From: Mycolicibacterium elephantis DSM 44368
GTDB taxonomy: Bacteria; Actinomycetota; Actinomycetes; Mycobacteriales; Mycobacteriaceae
DNA: 64,000 bases
Direction of reading: 5' to 3'
Assembly (NCBI RefSeq): GCF_004014805.1
Contig: NZ_ATDN01000056.1
Location: forward strand, 62,001-126,000
Each line of letters starts with the position of its first letter. Within the stretch, counting starts at the first letter, position 1. The translations under genes and the position numbers were made by a program. The notes beneath the pieces are model-generated. The model searched no databases. It worked only from the letters and a program-made list of their open reading frames with translations, and had not been told where the DNA came from. Of the stretch, positions 34,123 to 43,041 are shown piece after piece.

Positions 34123-35385
34123 ATGTCTGCAAGTCCGCAGGGCCTGTGCGAGTTCATCGACGCGTCGCCGTCGCCGTACCACGTCTGCGCGACGGTGGCC
34201 GAGCGGTTGCGCGCGGCCGGGTTTCGCGAACTGGCAGAAGACGACGCCTGGCCCGCGCAGGGACGTTTCTTCAGCGTGCGCGCGGGCTCGTTGATCGCGT
34301 GGCAGACCGGTGAGCCCGGCCTGCCGTTCCGCATCGTCGGCGCCCACACCGACAGCCCCAACCTGCGCGTCAAACAGCACCCCGACCGGGTCGTCGCGGG
34401 CTGGCAGGTGGTCGCGCTGCAGCCCTACGGCGGCGCGTGGCTGAACTCGTGGCTGGACCGCGACCTCGGCATCAGCGGCCGGCTGTCGGTGTACGACGGG
34501 GACCGGCTGGTGCACTCGCTGGTCCGGATCGACGAGCCGATCCTGCGGGTGCCGCAGCTGGCCATCCACCTGGCCGAGGACCGCAAGGCCGTCGCGCTGG
34601 ACCCGCAGCGCCACGTCAACGCGGTCTGGGGCGTGGGCGGGGAGCCGCGGTCGTTCCTCGGCTATGTCGCGCAGCGCGCCGGCGTCGACCCGGCCGATGT
34701 GCTCGGCGCGGACCTGATGACCCACGATCTGACGCCGTCACGGCTGATCGGCGCCGACGGCGAGCTGCTCAGCGCGCCGCGGCTGGACAACCAGGCGTCC
34801 TGCTACGCCGGGCTGGAGGCGCTTCTGGCCGCGGCGGAGGCGGGGCCGAACGGATACCTGCCGGTGCTGGTGTTGTTCGACCACGAGGAGGTCGGCTCGC
34901 AGTCCGCGCACGGCGCCCAGTCCGATCTGCTGCTCACCGTGCTGGAGCGCATCACGCTGAGCGAGGGCGGCGGACGCGAGGAGTTCCTGCGGCGGCTGCC
35001 GGGGTCGTTGGTGGCCTCCGGCGACATGGCCCACGCCACGCACCCCAACTACCCCGAACGCCACGAGCCCGGGCACCTCATCGAGGTGAACGCCGGACCG
35101 GTGCTCAAGGTGCAGCCGAACCTGCGCTACGCCACCGACGGGCGCACGGCCGCGGCGTTCGCGCTGGCGTGCGCACAGGCCGGCGTGCCGCTGCAGCGGT
35201 ACGAACACCGCGCGGATCTGCCGTGCGGATCGACGATCGGGCCGATGACCTCGGCGCGCACCGGCATCCCGACCGTCGACGTGGGCGCACCGCAGCTGGC
35301 CATGCATTCGGCGCGCGAGGTGATGGGCGCCGAGGACGTCGCGGCCTACTCCGCGGCGCTGCAGGCGTTTCTGGCGCCGGCCTGA
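34123..35385 (+). CDS. pepC: M18-family aspartyl aminopeptidase (Rv0800-type)
   Basis: A 420-aa di-zinc aminopeptidase. Metal/catalytic segments in order: GAHTDSPNLRVK, RLDNQ, LFDHEEVGS, SGDMAHATHPNY and the C-terminal MHSARE. The inserted dimerisation domain lies between residues ~95 and 220. It removes acidic N-terminal residues in known relatives. ATG 34123 is chosen (MSASPQGLCEF); the upstream open frame covers the DyP gene. Divergent from the DyP-encapsulin operon with 43 nt between starts. Confidence 0.93.
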   Translation: MSASPQGLCEFIDASPSPYHVCATVAERLRAAGFRELAEDDAWPAQGRFFSVRAGSLIAWQTGEPGLPFRIVGAHTDSPNLRVKQHPDRVVAGWQVVALQPYGGAWLNSWLDRDLGISGRLSVYDGDRLVHSLVRIDEPILRVPQLAIHLAEDRKAVALDPQRHVNAVWGVGGEPRSFLGYVAQRAGVDPADVLGADLMTHDLTPSRLIGADGELLSAPRLDNQASCYAGLEALLAAAEAGPNGYLPVLVLFDHEEVGSQSAHGAQSDLLLTVLERITLSEGGGREEFLRRLPGSLVASGDMAHATHPNYPERHEPGHLIEVNAGPVLKVQPNLRYATDGRTAAAFALACAQAGVPLQRYEHRADLPCGSTIGPMTSARTGIPTVDVGAPQLAMHSAREVMGAEDVAAYSAALQAFLAPA

Positions 35386-35391
35386 TCCGGG

Positions 35392-35781
35392 TCAGGCGGC
35401 GTCGACCTCGTCGTAGCGGATGACGTTTTCCACCACGATCCCGTCGCGGGTGCGTACCCGGTCCAGTCCCCGGATCACGAACGGGCCGTCGGGTCCGGTG
35501 CCCTGGCCGGTGTAGTGCAGGAACACCAGCTGTTCGCCATCGGCGGCGCCCGGCACGGTCGCGCTGTCGACGAGCTGCAGCCGCAGATCGGGAATGGCGG
35601 CCACCAGCTCGGCGATCTTGCCGGCGTAGGCCTCCCGGCCCCGCACCGGTGTCGGGTCGCCTTGCCAGTACCCGACGATGTCGTCGGCCAGGATGTCCTG
35701 GATCGCCGACGGGTTCGGCGCGGCCCAGAAGGCCGCCCACATGTCGGCGCTGAACTTCGGTGGAGTGTGTGTAGCTGTCAT
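35392..35781 (-). CDS. SnoaL-like / NTF2-fold protein
   Basis: A 129-aa single-domain protein. ADMWAAFWAAPNPSAIQDILADD is the N-terminal helix pair, GYWQGDPTPVRGREAYAGKI the loop typical of SnoaL-like polyketide cyclase/ester-hydrolase folds, and TGPDGPFVIRGLDRVRTRDG the closing strands. It is convergent with pepC (6 nt) and divergent from a glyoxalase-like gene. ATG 35781; the longer open frame crosses the neighbour. Ligand unknown. Confidence 0.85.
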   Translation of the reverse strand: MTATHTPPKFSADMWAAFWAAPNPSAIQDILADDIVGYWQGDPTPVRGREAYAGKIAELVAAIPDLRLQLVDSATVPGAADGEQLVFLHYTGQGTGPDGPFVIRGLDRVRTRDGIVVENVIRYDEVDAA

Positions 35782-35834
35782 GGCATCAGCCTGCGGGCGC
35801 GCCGGGGGCGTTTCAATTACGCGGCAGGTAATCG

Positions 35835-35840
35835 TAGGGT
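35835..35840 (+). promoter_or_regulatory. Leaderless-type -10 box for the glyoxalase-fold gene
   Basis: TAGGGT, 7 nt, then ATG 35848. Confidence 0.55.
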
Positions 35841-35847
35841 TTCGCGC

Positions 35848-36198
35848 ATGGCCCTCAACGTGGAGATGATCACGCTGGACTGCGACGATCCCGACGAGCT
35901 GGCCCGGTGGTGGGCGCAGGCGGTGGATGGCGAAGTAACGGCTTTCGCGCCAGGCGAATTCGTGGCGGTCACCCGCGCCGGCGCGCCGGTGTTGGGCTTT
36001 CAGCGGGTGCCCGATCCGACGCCGGGCAAGAACAAGATGCACATCGACTTCACCGCGGCCGACGTGGAAGCGGAGGTGAAGCGGCTGGTCGGGTTGGGTG
36101 CCCGCGAAACCGGCAGGCACAGCTTCGGTGAAGACTTCAGCTGGGTGGTGCTCGCCGATCCCGCGGGCAACGCGTTCTGTATCGGCGCGGCAGGCTGA
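35848..36198 (+). CDS. Glyoxalase/bleomycin-resistance fold protein (Rv0801-type)
   Basis: A 116-aa VOC-superfamily protein. Opens with MITLDCDDPDELARWWAQAV, the first beta-alpha module. The second module has KMHIDFTAADVEAEV and ends with VLADPAGNAFCIG, the classic DP.GN.F signature. One domain only, so it would work as a dimer. Family members bind a metal and act as lyases, dioxygenases or drug-binding proteins; which applies is not visible. Confidence 0.9.
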   Translation: MALNVEMITLDCDDPDELARWWAQAVDGEVTAFAPGEFVAVTRAGAPVLGFQRVPDPTPGKNKMHIDFTAADVEAEVKRLVGLGARETGRHSFGEDFSWVVLADPAGNAFCIGAAG

Positions 36199-36204
36199 CC
36201 CAGG

Positions 36205-36435
36205 TCAGCCGAGCCGCTGTGCGAGCAGTTCCTTGGCCATCGCGGCGCCCTTGCGGCTGTCGGCTTGGGCCTTCAAGAACAGCTCCACCACCGCGTTGTC
36301 GCCGTCGCGCTTGGCGTCTTCGATGAACGTCTCCATCTTCAACGCGTTGCGCAGGCACTGCTCGGTGAACCAGATGAGGTTGTAGTCCTTGTCTTTGGTG
36401 CCGGTCACGTGGCCGGACTCGGACATCGTGGTCAT
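36205..36435 (-). CDS. Small conserved mycobacterial protein, 76 aa
   Basis: Not assigned. A 76-aa, mainly helical, charged protein (NALKMETFIEDAKRDGDNAV and RKGAAMAKELLAQRLG) with no cysteine pair or membrane helix. The start at 36435 has AAGGAAGGTG about 4-9 nt upstream, and a second ATG at 36426 is possible. It is convergent with the glyoxalase-like gene (6 nt) and divergent from purL. Codon use and ribosome site support a real gene. Confidence 0.75.
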   Translation of the reverse strand: MTTMSESGHVTGTKDKDYNLIWFTEQCLRNALKMETFIEDAKRDGDNAVVELFLKAQADSRKGAAMAKELLAQRLG

Positions 36436-36530
36436 GTGTCACCTTCCTTCCTTTTTCCGTGACGTGATGGGGCTACCCGCCGAGCCCGTGCGGAAACCCA
36501 TGTCGGAAGGCTGCCGGTGGCGCCCCAAAC

Positions 36531-36536
36531 TAGACT
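36531..36536 (+). promoter_or_regulatory. Leaderless-type -10 box for purL
   Basis: TAGACT, 6 nt, then the purL GTG at 36543. Confidence 0.6.
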
Positions 36537-36542
36537 GGTGGC

Positions 36543-38837
36543 GTGACGTCCGGGCTCTCTCCTGAGGTCGACACCGTCGACCACGCCGCCGCCACCCCAG
36601 AACACCCGCAGCCGTTCCGCGAACTCGGCCTCAAAGACGACGAATATCAGCGGATCCGCGAGATTTTGGGCCGTCGGCCGACCGACGCCGAACTGGCGAT
36701 GTACTCGGTGATGTGGAGCGAACACTGCTCCTACAAGTCCTCGAAGGTGCATCTGCGCTACTTCGGCGAGACCACCACCGAGGACATGCGCGCGGCGATG
36801 CTGGCCGGGATCGGGGAGAACGCCGGCGTGGTGGACATCGGCGACGGCTGGGCGGCCACCTTCAAGGTCGAATCGCACAACCACCCCTCCTACATCGAGC
36901 CGTACCAGGGTGCGGCCACCGGCGTCGGCGGCATCGTCCGCGACATCATGGCGATGGGCGCGCGGCCGGTCGCGGTGATGGACCAGCTCCGGTTCGGTCC
37001 CGCCGACGCGCCCGACACCCGCCGCGTGCTGGACGGCGTCGTGCGCGGCATCGGAGGTTACGGAAATTCGCTGGGCCTGCCCAACATCGGCGGTGAAACG
37101 GTGTTCGACGCCTCCTACGCGGGCAACCCGTTGGTCAACGCGCTGTGCGTCGGGGTGCTGCGCAAGGAGGACCTGCACCTGGCGTTCGCCTCCGGCACCG
37201 GAAACAAGATCATCCTGTTCGGCGCGCGTACCGGCCTCGACGGAATCGGCGGGGTGTCGGTGCTGGCCTCCGAGACCTTCGGCGGCGACGAGAGCGGTCC
37301 CGGCCGCAAGAAGCTGCCCAGCGTCCAGGTGGGCGACCCGTTCATGGAGAAGGTGCTCATCGAGTGCTGCCTGGAGCTGTACGCCAACGACCTGGTGGTC
37401 GGCATCCAAGACCTCGGGGGCGCCGGATTGTCCTGCGCCACTTCTGAACTCGCGTCAGCCGGCGACGGCGGGATGACTGTCGAGTTGGACAAGGTGCCGC
37501 TGCGCACGGCCAACATGACCCCGGCGGAGATCCTGTCCAGCGAGTCGCAGGAACGGATGTGCGCTGTCGTCGCGCCGGAGAACGTGGAGAAGTTCCTCGA
37601 GGTCTGCCGCAAGTGGGAGGTGCTGGCCACCGTCATCGGCGAGGTGACCGAGGGCGACCGGCTCAAGATCACCTGGCACGGCCACACCGTCGTCGACGTG
37701 CCCCCACGCACGGTGGCCCACCAGGGCCCGGTCTACGAACGCCCGGTACAGCGCCCCGACACCCAGGACGCGCTGAACGCCGACACCACCGCGAAGCTGC
37801 CGCGCCCGTCCACGGGTGAGGAGCTGAAGGCGACTTTGCTTGCGCTGCTGGGCAGTCCACATCTGTGCAGCCGCGCGTTCATCACCGAGCAGTACGACCG
37901 TTACGTGCGGGGCAACACCGTGCTCGCCGAGAACGCCGACGGTGGCATGCTGCGCGTCGACGAGGCGACCGGTCGCGGCATCGCGGTGTCGACCGACGCG
38001 TCGGGCCGCTACACCGCGCTCGACCCCTACACCGGTGCGCAGCTCGCGCTGGCCGAGGCGTACCGCAACGTCGCCGTCACCGGCGCCACCCCCATCGCGG
38101 TGACCAACTGCCTCAACTTCGGCTCGCCGGAGGACCCCGGCGTCATGTGGCAGTTCAGCGAGGCGGTACGCGGTCTGGCCGACGGCTGTGTCGCGCTTGG
38201 GATTCCGGTCACCGGAGGCAATGTCAGCTTCTACAACCAGACCGGCTCGACGGCGATCTTGCCGACGCCCGTGGTCGGCGTGCTCGGCGTCATTGAAGAT
38301 GTGAGCCGACGTCTTCCGACTGCATTCGGCGCCGAGCCCGGTGAAACGCTGATCCTGCTCGGCGACACCTACGACGAGTTCGACGGGTCGATCTGGGCGC
38401 AGGTCACCGCCGACCACCTCGGCGGACGGCCGCCGCGCATCGACCTGGAACGCGAGAAGCTGCTCGCCGAGGTGCTCACCGCCGCGTCGCGCGACGGGCT
38501 GGTGTCGGCCGCCCACGACCTGTCCGAAGGCGGGCTGATCCAGGCCGTGGTGGAGTCCGCGCTGGCCGGGGAAACCGGTTGCCGCATCGTGCTTCCCGAA
38601 GGCGCAGATCCCTTCGTCACGCTGTTCTCCGAGTCGGCGGGACGGGTGCTGGTCGCGGTGCCGCGCACCGAGGAGAGCCGATTCCGGGCGATGTGTGAGG
38701 CCCGCGGGTTGCCCGCCACCCGGATCGGGGTCGTCGACCAGGGCAGCCAGGACGTGGACGTGCAGGGCCTGTTCACAGTCAGTCTGGAGGACCTGCGGAG
38801 CACCTCGGAAAGTGTGCTTCCCGGGTTGTTCGGGTGA
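36543..38837 (+). CDS. purL: FGAM synthetase large subunit PurL
   Basis: A 764-aa small-type PurL that converts FGAR to FGAM (step 4) with PurS and PurQ. The two AIRS-like halves are visible: the first with MYSVMWSEHCSYKSS and FKVESHNHPS (ATP/substrate site), the second with GVSVLASETFGGDESG and, later, SAAHDLSEGG. GTG start follows a leaderless box. The stop overlaps the start of a membrane hydrolase by 4 nt. Length is typical of the non-fused form. Confidence 0.97.
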   Translation: MTSGLSPEVDTVDHAAATPEHPQPFRELGLKDDEYQRIREILGRRPTDAELAMYSVMWSEHCSYKSSKVHLRYFGETTTEDMRAAMLAGIGENAGVVDIGDGWAATFKVESHNHPSYIEPYQGAATGVGGIVRDIMAMGARPVAVMDQLRFGPADAPDTRRVLDGVVRGIGGYGNSLGLPNIGGETVFDASYAGNPLVNALCVGVLRKEDLHLAFASGTGNKIILFGARTGLDGIGGVSVLASETFGGDESGPGRKKLPSVQVGDPFMEKVLIECCLELYANDLVVGIQDLGGAGLSCATSELASAGDGGMTVELDKVPLRTANMTPAEILSSESQERMCAVVAPENVEKFLEVCRKWEVLATVIGEVTEGDRLKITWHGHTVVDVPPRTVAHQGPVYERPVQRPDTQDALNADTTAKLPRPSTGEELKATLLALLGSPHLCSRAFITEQYDRYVRGNTVLAENADGGMLRVDEATGRGIAVSTDASGRYTALDPYTGAQLALAEAYRNVAVTGATPIAVTNCLNFGSPEDPGVMWQFSEAVRGLADGCVALGIPVTGGNVSFYNQTGSTAILPTPVVGVLGVIEDVSRRLPTAFGAEPGETLILLGDTYDEFDGSIWAQVTADHLGGRPPRIDLEREKLLAEVLTAASRDGLVSAAHDLSEGGLIQAVVESALAGETGCRIVLPEGADPFVTLFSESAGRVLVAVPRTEESRFRAMCEARGLPATRIGVVDQGSQDVDVQGLFTVSLEDLRSTSESVLPGLFG

Positions 38838-40564
38838 CATCGCGCACCGATCGCGAACGACATCCGGTATACGTCTGGGCCTGGCGTCTGGTCCGGCTCG
38901 ACTTCGTCGGCATCGCGTTCGGTGCGCTTTTCTTCTGCCTGTCGCTGACGCCGTCGTTGCTGCCGCGCGACTGGCTGTTTCAGGGTCTGATCGGTGGCCT
39001 CAACGCCGCGATCGGCTACGGCATCGGGGTGTTCATCGGAAGCATGGTGCGGCGCTTCTTCTTGCGGCGCCGATCGTGGTGGCCGCCGCCCAAGCGGGTG
39101 CTGTGGGCGCTCAAGACCGTGGTCGTGGTCGGTTCGGCAGCCGCCTGCCTGCTGATGCTGATTCCCGCGGCGGCGTGGCAGCGACAGATCTCGGCGGTGA
39201 TGGGGATCGAAGGACCCGAGACACCGGCCTACCTGCGCACGCTGACGGCGGCGGTGCTCGCCAGCGCCGTGCTGGTGGCCGCGTCCCGGGTGGTGCTCGA
39301 CGTGATCAAGACCATGGCGCGGTTCTTCATCCGGCGCTGGCGCCTCAACGACGAAGTCGCGCTGTTCATCGGTACCGCCATCGTCGTCGTGCTGATCATC
39401 CTGCTGGTCAACGGCGTGCTCATCCGCGGCTTCCTGGCCGGGGCCAACCGGGTGTTCCAGCCGCAGAACACCACCACCAGGGAGGGCATCACCCAGCCGC
39501 TGGAACCCGAAAGGTCAGGCAGCCCAGATTCTTTCGCCCCGTGGGACACGTTGGGGTATCAGGGCCGCAACTTCGTGGGCACCGGACCGGACGTCGATGA
39601 GCTGACGCAGCTCAACGGCGCCCCGGCCCAAGTGCCGATCCGGGTCTACGTCGGGCTGCAGACCGCCGACACCGACGAGCAGCGGATGGCGGTGCTGATG
39701 AGCGAACTCGAACGCACCGGCGCCTTCGACCGCGAAGTGCTGGTGATCATCCCCACCACCGGCACCGGCTGGGTGAACCCCATCGCCGCGCGGGCGGTGG
39801 AGATGATGTACAACGGCGACACCGCGCTGGTCGCGTCGCAGTATTCCTTTCTGCCGAGCTGGATCTCGTTTCTCGGCGACCAGCAGAAGTCCGTCGAGTC
39901 CGGACGCATGATGATCGACGCCGTGCACAAGCGGTGGGCGCAGCTGCCACCGGACCGGCGGCCGAAACTCATGCTGTACGGGGAGAGCCTGGGTTCGATG
40001 GCGGGCCAGGGCGCGTTCGGCTGGCTGCCCGACATCTCGCGAATCGGTTTCTCGTCGGTGCTGTGGGTGGGACCGCCGAACGCCAGCCCGTTGTGGAAGG
40101 CGCTGATCGAACGGCGCGATCCCGGTACACCCGAGGTGCAGCCGCGCTATGACAACGCCCGCACCGTGCGGTTCTCGCAGGCCACCGACACCGCTCAGAT
40201 CGCCAAGGTCACCGAGGAACCGTGGGAGGGCACCAGGGTGCTGTTCCTGCAGCATCCCTCCGACCCGATCGTGTGGTGGTCCGAGGACCTGCTGTTCACC
40301 CGGCCGGACTGGCTCAAGGAGCCGCCGGGCATCGGCCGCAGCCCATCCATGCGGTGGTATCCGATCGTGACGTTCTGGCAGGTCGCCGCCGATATGACCA
40401 ACGCGAGTTCGGTACCGGAAGGGCACGGCCACAACTACGGCGAGGACATCCTCGACGGTTGGGTGGCGGTGGCCCCGCCGGAGGGCTGGACGTCCGAGGA
40501 CACCGAACGACTCCGCATCGCGTTGCGCAAGGCCATCGCGAGGGCCGAAGATCTCGTGAAGTGA
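38834..40564 (+). CDS. Membrane-bound alpha/beta-hydrolase family protein (DUF2319-like)
   Basis: A 576-aa protein. The first ~210 residues contain four or five transmembrane helices (e.g. FVGIAFGALFFCLSLTPSLL, ALFIGTAIVVVLIILLVNGV); the rest is an extra-membrane hydrolase domain. The nucleophile elbow is YGESLGS, with an Asp candidate in HPSDPIV and a His in EGHGHNYGED. This layout matches the actinobacterial alpha/beta-hydrolase family with an N-terminal membrane domain (PF10081-type). GTG overlaps purL. Substrate probably a lipid, by family context only. Confidence 0.85.
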   Translation: MTSRTDRERHPVYVWAWRLVRLDFVGIAFGALFFCLSLTPSLLPRDWLFQGLIGGLNAAIGYGIGVFIGSMVRRFFLRRRSWWPPPKRVLWALKTVVVVGSAAACLLMLIPAAAWQRQISAVMGIEGPETPAYLRTLTAAVLASAVLVAASRVVLDVIKTMARFFIRRWRLNDEVALFIGTAIVVVLIILLVNGVLIRGFLAGANRVFQPQNTTTREGITQPLEPERSGSPDSFAPWDTLGYQGRNFVGTGPDVDELTQLNGAPAQVPIRVYVGLQTADTDEQRMAVLMSELERTGAFDREVLVIIPTTGTGWVNPIAARAVEMMYNGDTALVASQYSFLPSWISFLGDQQKSVESGRMMIDAVHKRWAQLPPDRRPKLMLYGESLGSMAGQGAFGWLPDISRIGFSSVLWVGPPNASPLWKALIERRDPGTPEVQPRYDNARTVRFSQATDTAQIAKVTEEPWEGTRVLFLQHPSDPIVWWSEDLLFTRPDWLKEPPGIGRSPSMRWYPIVTFWQVAADMTNASSVPEGHGHNYGEDILDGWVAVAPPEGWTSEDTERLRIALRKAIARAEDLVK

Positions 40565-41226
40565 GTGCCGACAAGCGCGCCGCAGCGCTCGGTCTGGCCG
40601 CCGGGCTGGTCGGGTGGAGTCTGGTGGTGCCCCGGTTCCCGTCGCGCTGGCATCCCGTGCCGCAGGCCGTCGTCTCGACCGCGCTCGCGCTGCTCAGCCG
40701 CGCCCCGCTGGGGCTGAGGCCGCCGCAGGTGTGGTCGGGGCTGCGGTTGGGCGCGGCCACGGCCTCGTCGGTCGCCGCGGGTGTCGCCGTGACCACCGCG
40801 CTGCCGAGGGCGCGAAACGAGCTTGACGGCCGCGAGTTGCCCGCCGGGGTGCTGCGCTGGCTGCTGCTGGGCATACCGCTGGGCACGGTGTGGTCGGAGG
40901 AGGCGGCTTTTCGGGGGACGCTCGGCACCGTGGCCGCCGGCGCGTTCGGGCCGACCGGCGGGAGTCTGCTGCAGTCGGCCGCGTTCGGGCTGTCCCACAT
41001 CGCCGACGCGCGCAGCACCGGCATGCCCGTGCTGCCCACCGCGCTGGTGACCGGTGCCGCCGGCTGGCTGTTCGGGTGGCTGCACGACCGAACGGGCAGC
41101 CTGCTGGCGCCAATGCTCGCGCACCTGGCGATCAACGAGGCCGGCGCGGTGGCGGCGTTGTCGGTGCAGCGTTCGGCGCGTGCCCGGCGGGCGCGAGCAG
41201 ACGCCAACACCCCCAAAAACCGGTGA
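40561..41226 (+). CDS. CPBP-family intramembrane metalloprotease
   Basis: A 221-aa polytopic protein with the three CAAX-protease/bacteriocin-processing motifs: EEAAFRG, FGLSHI and HLAINEAG. These position a catalytic Glu and metal-binding His inside the membrane. The GTG at 40561 overlaps the previous stop by 4 nt, so it is co-translated with the hydrolase. The last ~10 codons (RADANTPKNR) are written by the left arm of a hairpin repeat, a likely late extension of the gene. Role: membrane-protein processing or immunity; uncertain. Confidence 0.88.
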   Translation: MSADKRAAALGLAAGLVGWSLVVPRFPSRWHPVPQAVVSTALALLSRAPLGLRPPQVWSGLRLGAATASSVAAGVAVTTALPRARNELDGRELPAGVLRWLLLGIPLGTVWSEEAAFRGTLGTVAAGAFGPTGGSLLQSAAFGLSHIADARSTGMPVLPTALVTGAAGWLFGWLHDRTGSLLAPMLAHLAINEAGAVAALSVQRSARARRARADANTPKNR

Positions 41227-41252
41227 AAAAGGGGGTTTTCACGTCTGCTCGC
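41193..41252. repeat. Intergenic hairpin repeat, GCGAGCAGACG type, copy 2
   Basis: Arms GCGAGCAGACG (41193-41203) and CGTCTGCTCGC (41242-41252), with inner CCCCC (41210-41214) opposite GGGGG (41231-41235). Same family as 15641-15700. It overlaps the end of the CPBP gene and lies before the convergent MCE gene, where it may end transcription in both directions. Confidence 0.8.
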
Positions 41253-41264
41253 CGGAGGGAAGGG

Positions 41265-42470
41265 CTACGGGTTGATGGTGAGTTCGCCGACCTGGCGGCC
41301 CCACACATACTCGATGTACATCGGCTGGCCGAGCTCGAGGTGGTTGTAGGGGGCGATGCTGGCGCCGGTGTCCATCACCAGATACGGCGCCGGCCACAGC
41401 TCCCGCGAGATCTTCTGCCAGCAACCGGGCCGCCCTTCGGGCCCGCCGCGCGCGTTCACCCGCGGCAGGTTGTCGGGATAGATGTAGGGGTTCGCCCCGC
41501 CGGCGATGGTGCCCGAGGAGGTCGCCAACGAGTAGCCGTTGCCGCCCAGCGTTCTGGCCACCACCCCCTGCATCTCGTTGAAGGTGCGGATGGTGCACAG
41601 CAGCATGCCGCGGTAGTCGTCGAGCAGTTTGGTGGTCGGCACCAGATCGGCGGCGCCGCGCACGAGGTACGGCCCGCCGCGTTCGAAGGTGTTCGCGCCG
41701 ACGTCACCGAACCCAAGGGTGGCCATCAGCGCAGCGTCCAGGTCGTTGCGATGGGCGTTGACCGTCGCCGCCGACGTCGCGGCGTGCTCCAGGCCGTCCC
41801 ACAGATCCGGCGACGCGTCGGCATACACCTCGCCGAGGTCGGCGAGCAGGCGGGCGTCGTCGCGGATCTGCGGCATCCGGGCGTTCAGGTCGGCCAAGAT
41901 GTCGTTGCCGTCGAGAAGGGACTCGCCGAACCGCTGACCGAGGCCGGTGAGCGCCCCGGCCGTCGCGGCCAGCGTCTGGTTCAGCTTGACCGGATCGACC
42001 TGCTGGGAGATCTCGGTCACCGTTTCGAACAGCGTGTTGAACTCGGTGGTCACCGCGGCGGCCGCGATCACGTCGTGGTCCGAAAGCCGTTCGCTGGAAG
42101 GGTTTTTCGGTGCTGCCAACGACACGTACTTGTTGCCGAACACCGTTGTCGCGCGGATCTCGGCGTGCACGTTGACCGGAATCACGTCGAGGTAGCGGGG
42201 GTCGACGTCGAGCGTGAGGCCGGCTGCGCGTGCGCCGCCGTCGTCGACCAGGCCGATGCGACCGACCCGGCCGATCTCGACCCCGTTGTAGGTCACCTTC
42301 GCGCCACGCTCGACCACGAGGCCCGCCCGGTCCGAGACCAGGGTCAACTCGGCCTTCGGCGTCAGGTCGCCACGAAACTGCAGATAGATGAAGCTTGCCG
42401 CGATCGCGGCGACCACCAACAGACCTGCACCCGCCACCTTGTACGGCCGATTGTGGCGGTCGATGGACAC
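41265..42470 (-). CDS. Orphan MCE-family protein
   Basis: A 401-aa exported protein. One N-terminal transmembrane helix (GAGLLVVAAIAASFIYLQF) is followed by the MCE domain (AELTLVSDRAGLVVERGAKV, YNGVEIGRVGRIG). Helical regions and a C-terminal domain seen in mycobacterial Mce proteins complete it. It stands alone rather than in a yrbE-mceA-F operon. MCE proteins form periplasmic lipid-transfer rings. GTG at 42470 after a TAGATT box. Possibly an accessory subunit of another Mce transporter. Confidence 0.9.
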   Translation of the reverse strand: MSIDRHNRPYKVAGAGLLVVAAIAASFIYLQFRGDLTPKAELTLVSDRAGLVVERGAKVTYNGVEIGRVGRIGLVDDGGARAAGLTLDVDPRYLDVIPVNVHAEIRATTVFGNKYVSLAAPKNPSSERLSDHDVIAAAAVTTEFNTLFETVTEISQQVDPVKLNQTLAATAGALTGLGQRFGESLLDGNDILADLNARMPQIRDDARLLADLGEVYADASPDLWDGLEHAATSAATVNAHRNDLDAALMATLGFGDVGANTFERGGPYLVRGAADLVPTTKLLDDYRGMLLCTIRTFNEMQGVVARTLGGNGYSLATSSGTIAGGANPYIYPDNLPRVNARGGPEGRPGCWQKISRELWPAPYLVMDTGASIAPYNHLELGQPMYIEYVWGRQVGELTINP

Positions 42471-42476
42471 TTTGAG

Positions 42477-42482
42477 AATCTA
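42477..42482 (-). promoter_or_regulatory. Leaderless-type -10 box for the MCE gene
   Basis: Reverse strand TAGATT, 6 nt, then GTG at 42470, in a 16-nt gap between divergent starts. Confidence 0.55.
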
Positions 42483-42486
42483 GGGT

Positions 42487-42873
42487 ATGGCCGGCCGTCG
42501 TGGTGTGGATCCTGCGAAGACGCGTGCCGCCGTGGCGGCGGTACTGGACTGGCTGCGCGACGAATCCCGACCGGCGCCGGCGCGCGGCGAGCTCGCGGAG
42601 GCGGTGCGGTTGACCGCCCGCACGCTGGCGGCGACGGCGCCGGGGTCGAGCGTGGAAGTCCGAGTGCCGCCGTTCGTTGCGGTGCAGTGCATTCCGGGCC
42701 CCGCCCACCGGCGAGGCAACCCGCCCAACGTCGTGGAGACCGATCCGCGCACCTGGCTGCTGTTGGCCACCGGGATGCTCGGCGTCGCCGACGCCGTCGC
42801 GAGCGGGACGCTGCGATTGTCGGGGGCGCGGGCCGCCGAGATCGGGCAGTGGCTGCCGCTGGCCCCCTCGTGA
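42487..42873 (+). CDS. Sterol-carrier-like protein (Rv0807-type)
   Basis: A 128-aa protein of the bacterial SCP-like (MDMPI C-terminal related) group. The first half is helical (TRAAVAAVLDWLRDES), followed by PPFVAVQCIPGPAHRRGNPPN, rich in proline, and VETDPRTWLLLATG near the end, a stretch typical of the sterol-carrier family in actinobacteria. ATG 42487 is only 16 nt from the divergent MCE start. It may bind a lipid and sits just before purF; function unknown. Confidence 0.75.
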   Translation: MAGRRGVDPAKTRAAVAAVLDWLRDESRPAPARGELAEAVRLTARTLAATAPGSSVEVRVPPFVAVQCIPGPAHRRGNPPNVVETDPRTWLLLATGMLGVADAVASGTLRLSGARAAEIGQWLPLAPS

Positions 42874-43041
42874 GCGCGCGCATCGTCGTGCGGTTTCGGG
42901 CCGCAAAGACGGACCAGGATGAGCGCTGGGCCCCTCGGAGGGCGCGATGTGTCCGGTGACACTCGGCCGCGATGCCGATTTTGGCCGAAGTAGCCCGTAA
43001 GCTGGTGATGTCACCCCACGCCCCGATGGAGCAGCCCTATC

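Noticed and set aside
40890..42959. 689-aa plus-strand frame opposite the MCE gene
   Set aside because: Crosses a hairpin repeat and lacks any domain pattern; the MCE protein is clear on the other strand.
43008..43028. ATG codons upstream of purF as alternative starts
   Set aside because: ATG 43008 and 43026 are not in the purF frame; GTG 43042 is and leaves a plausible 11-residue propeptide before Cys12.
42874..43041. Riboswitch or purine-sensing leader before purF
   Set aside because: Predicted start near 43010 leaves only ~33 nt of leader, and no purine-aptamer-like junction was visible.
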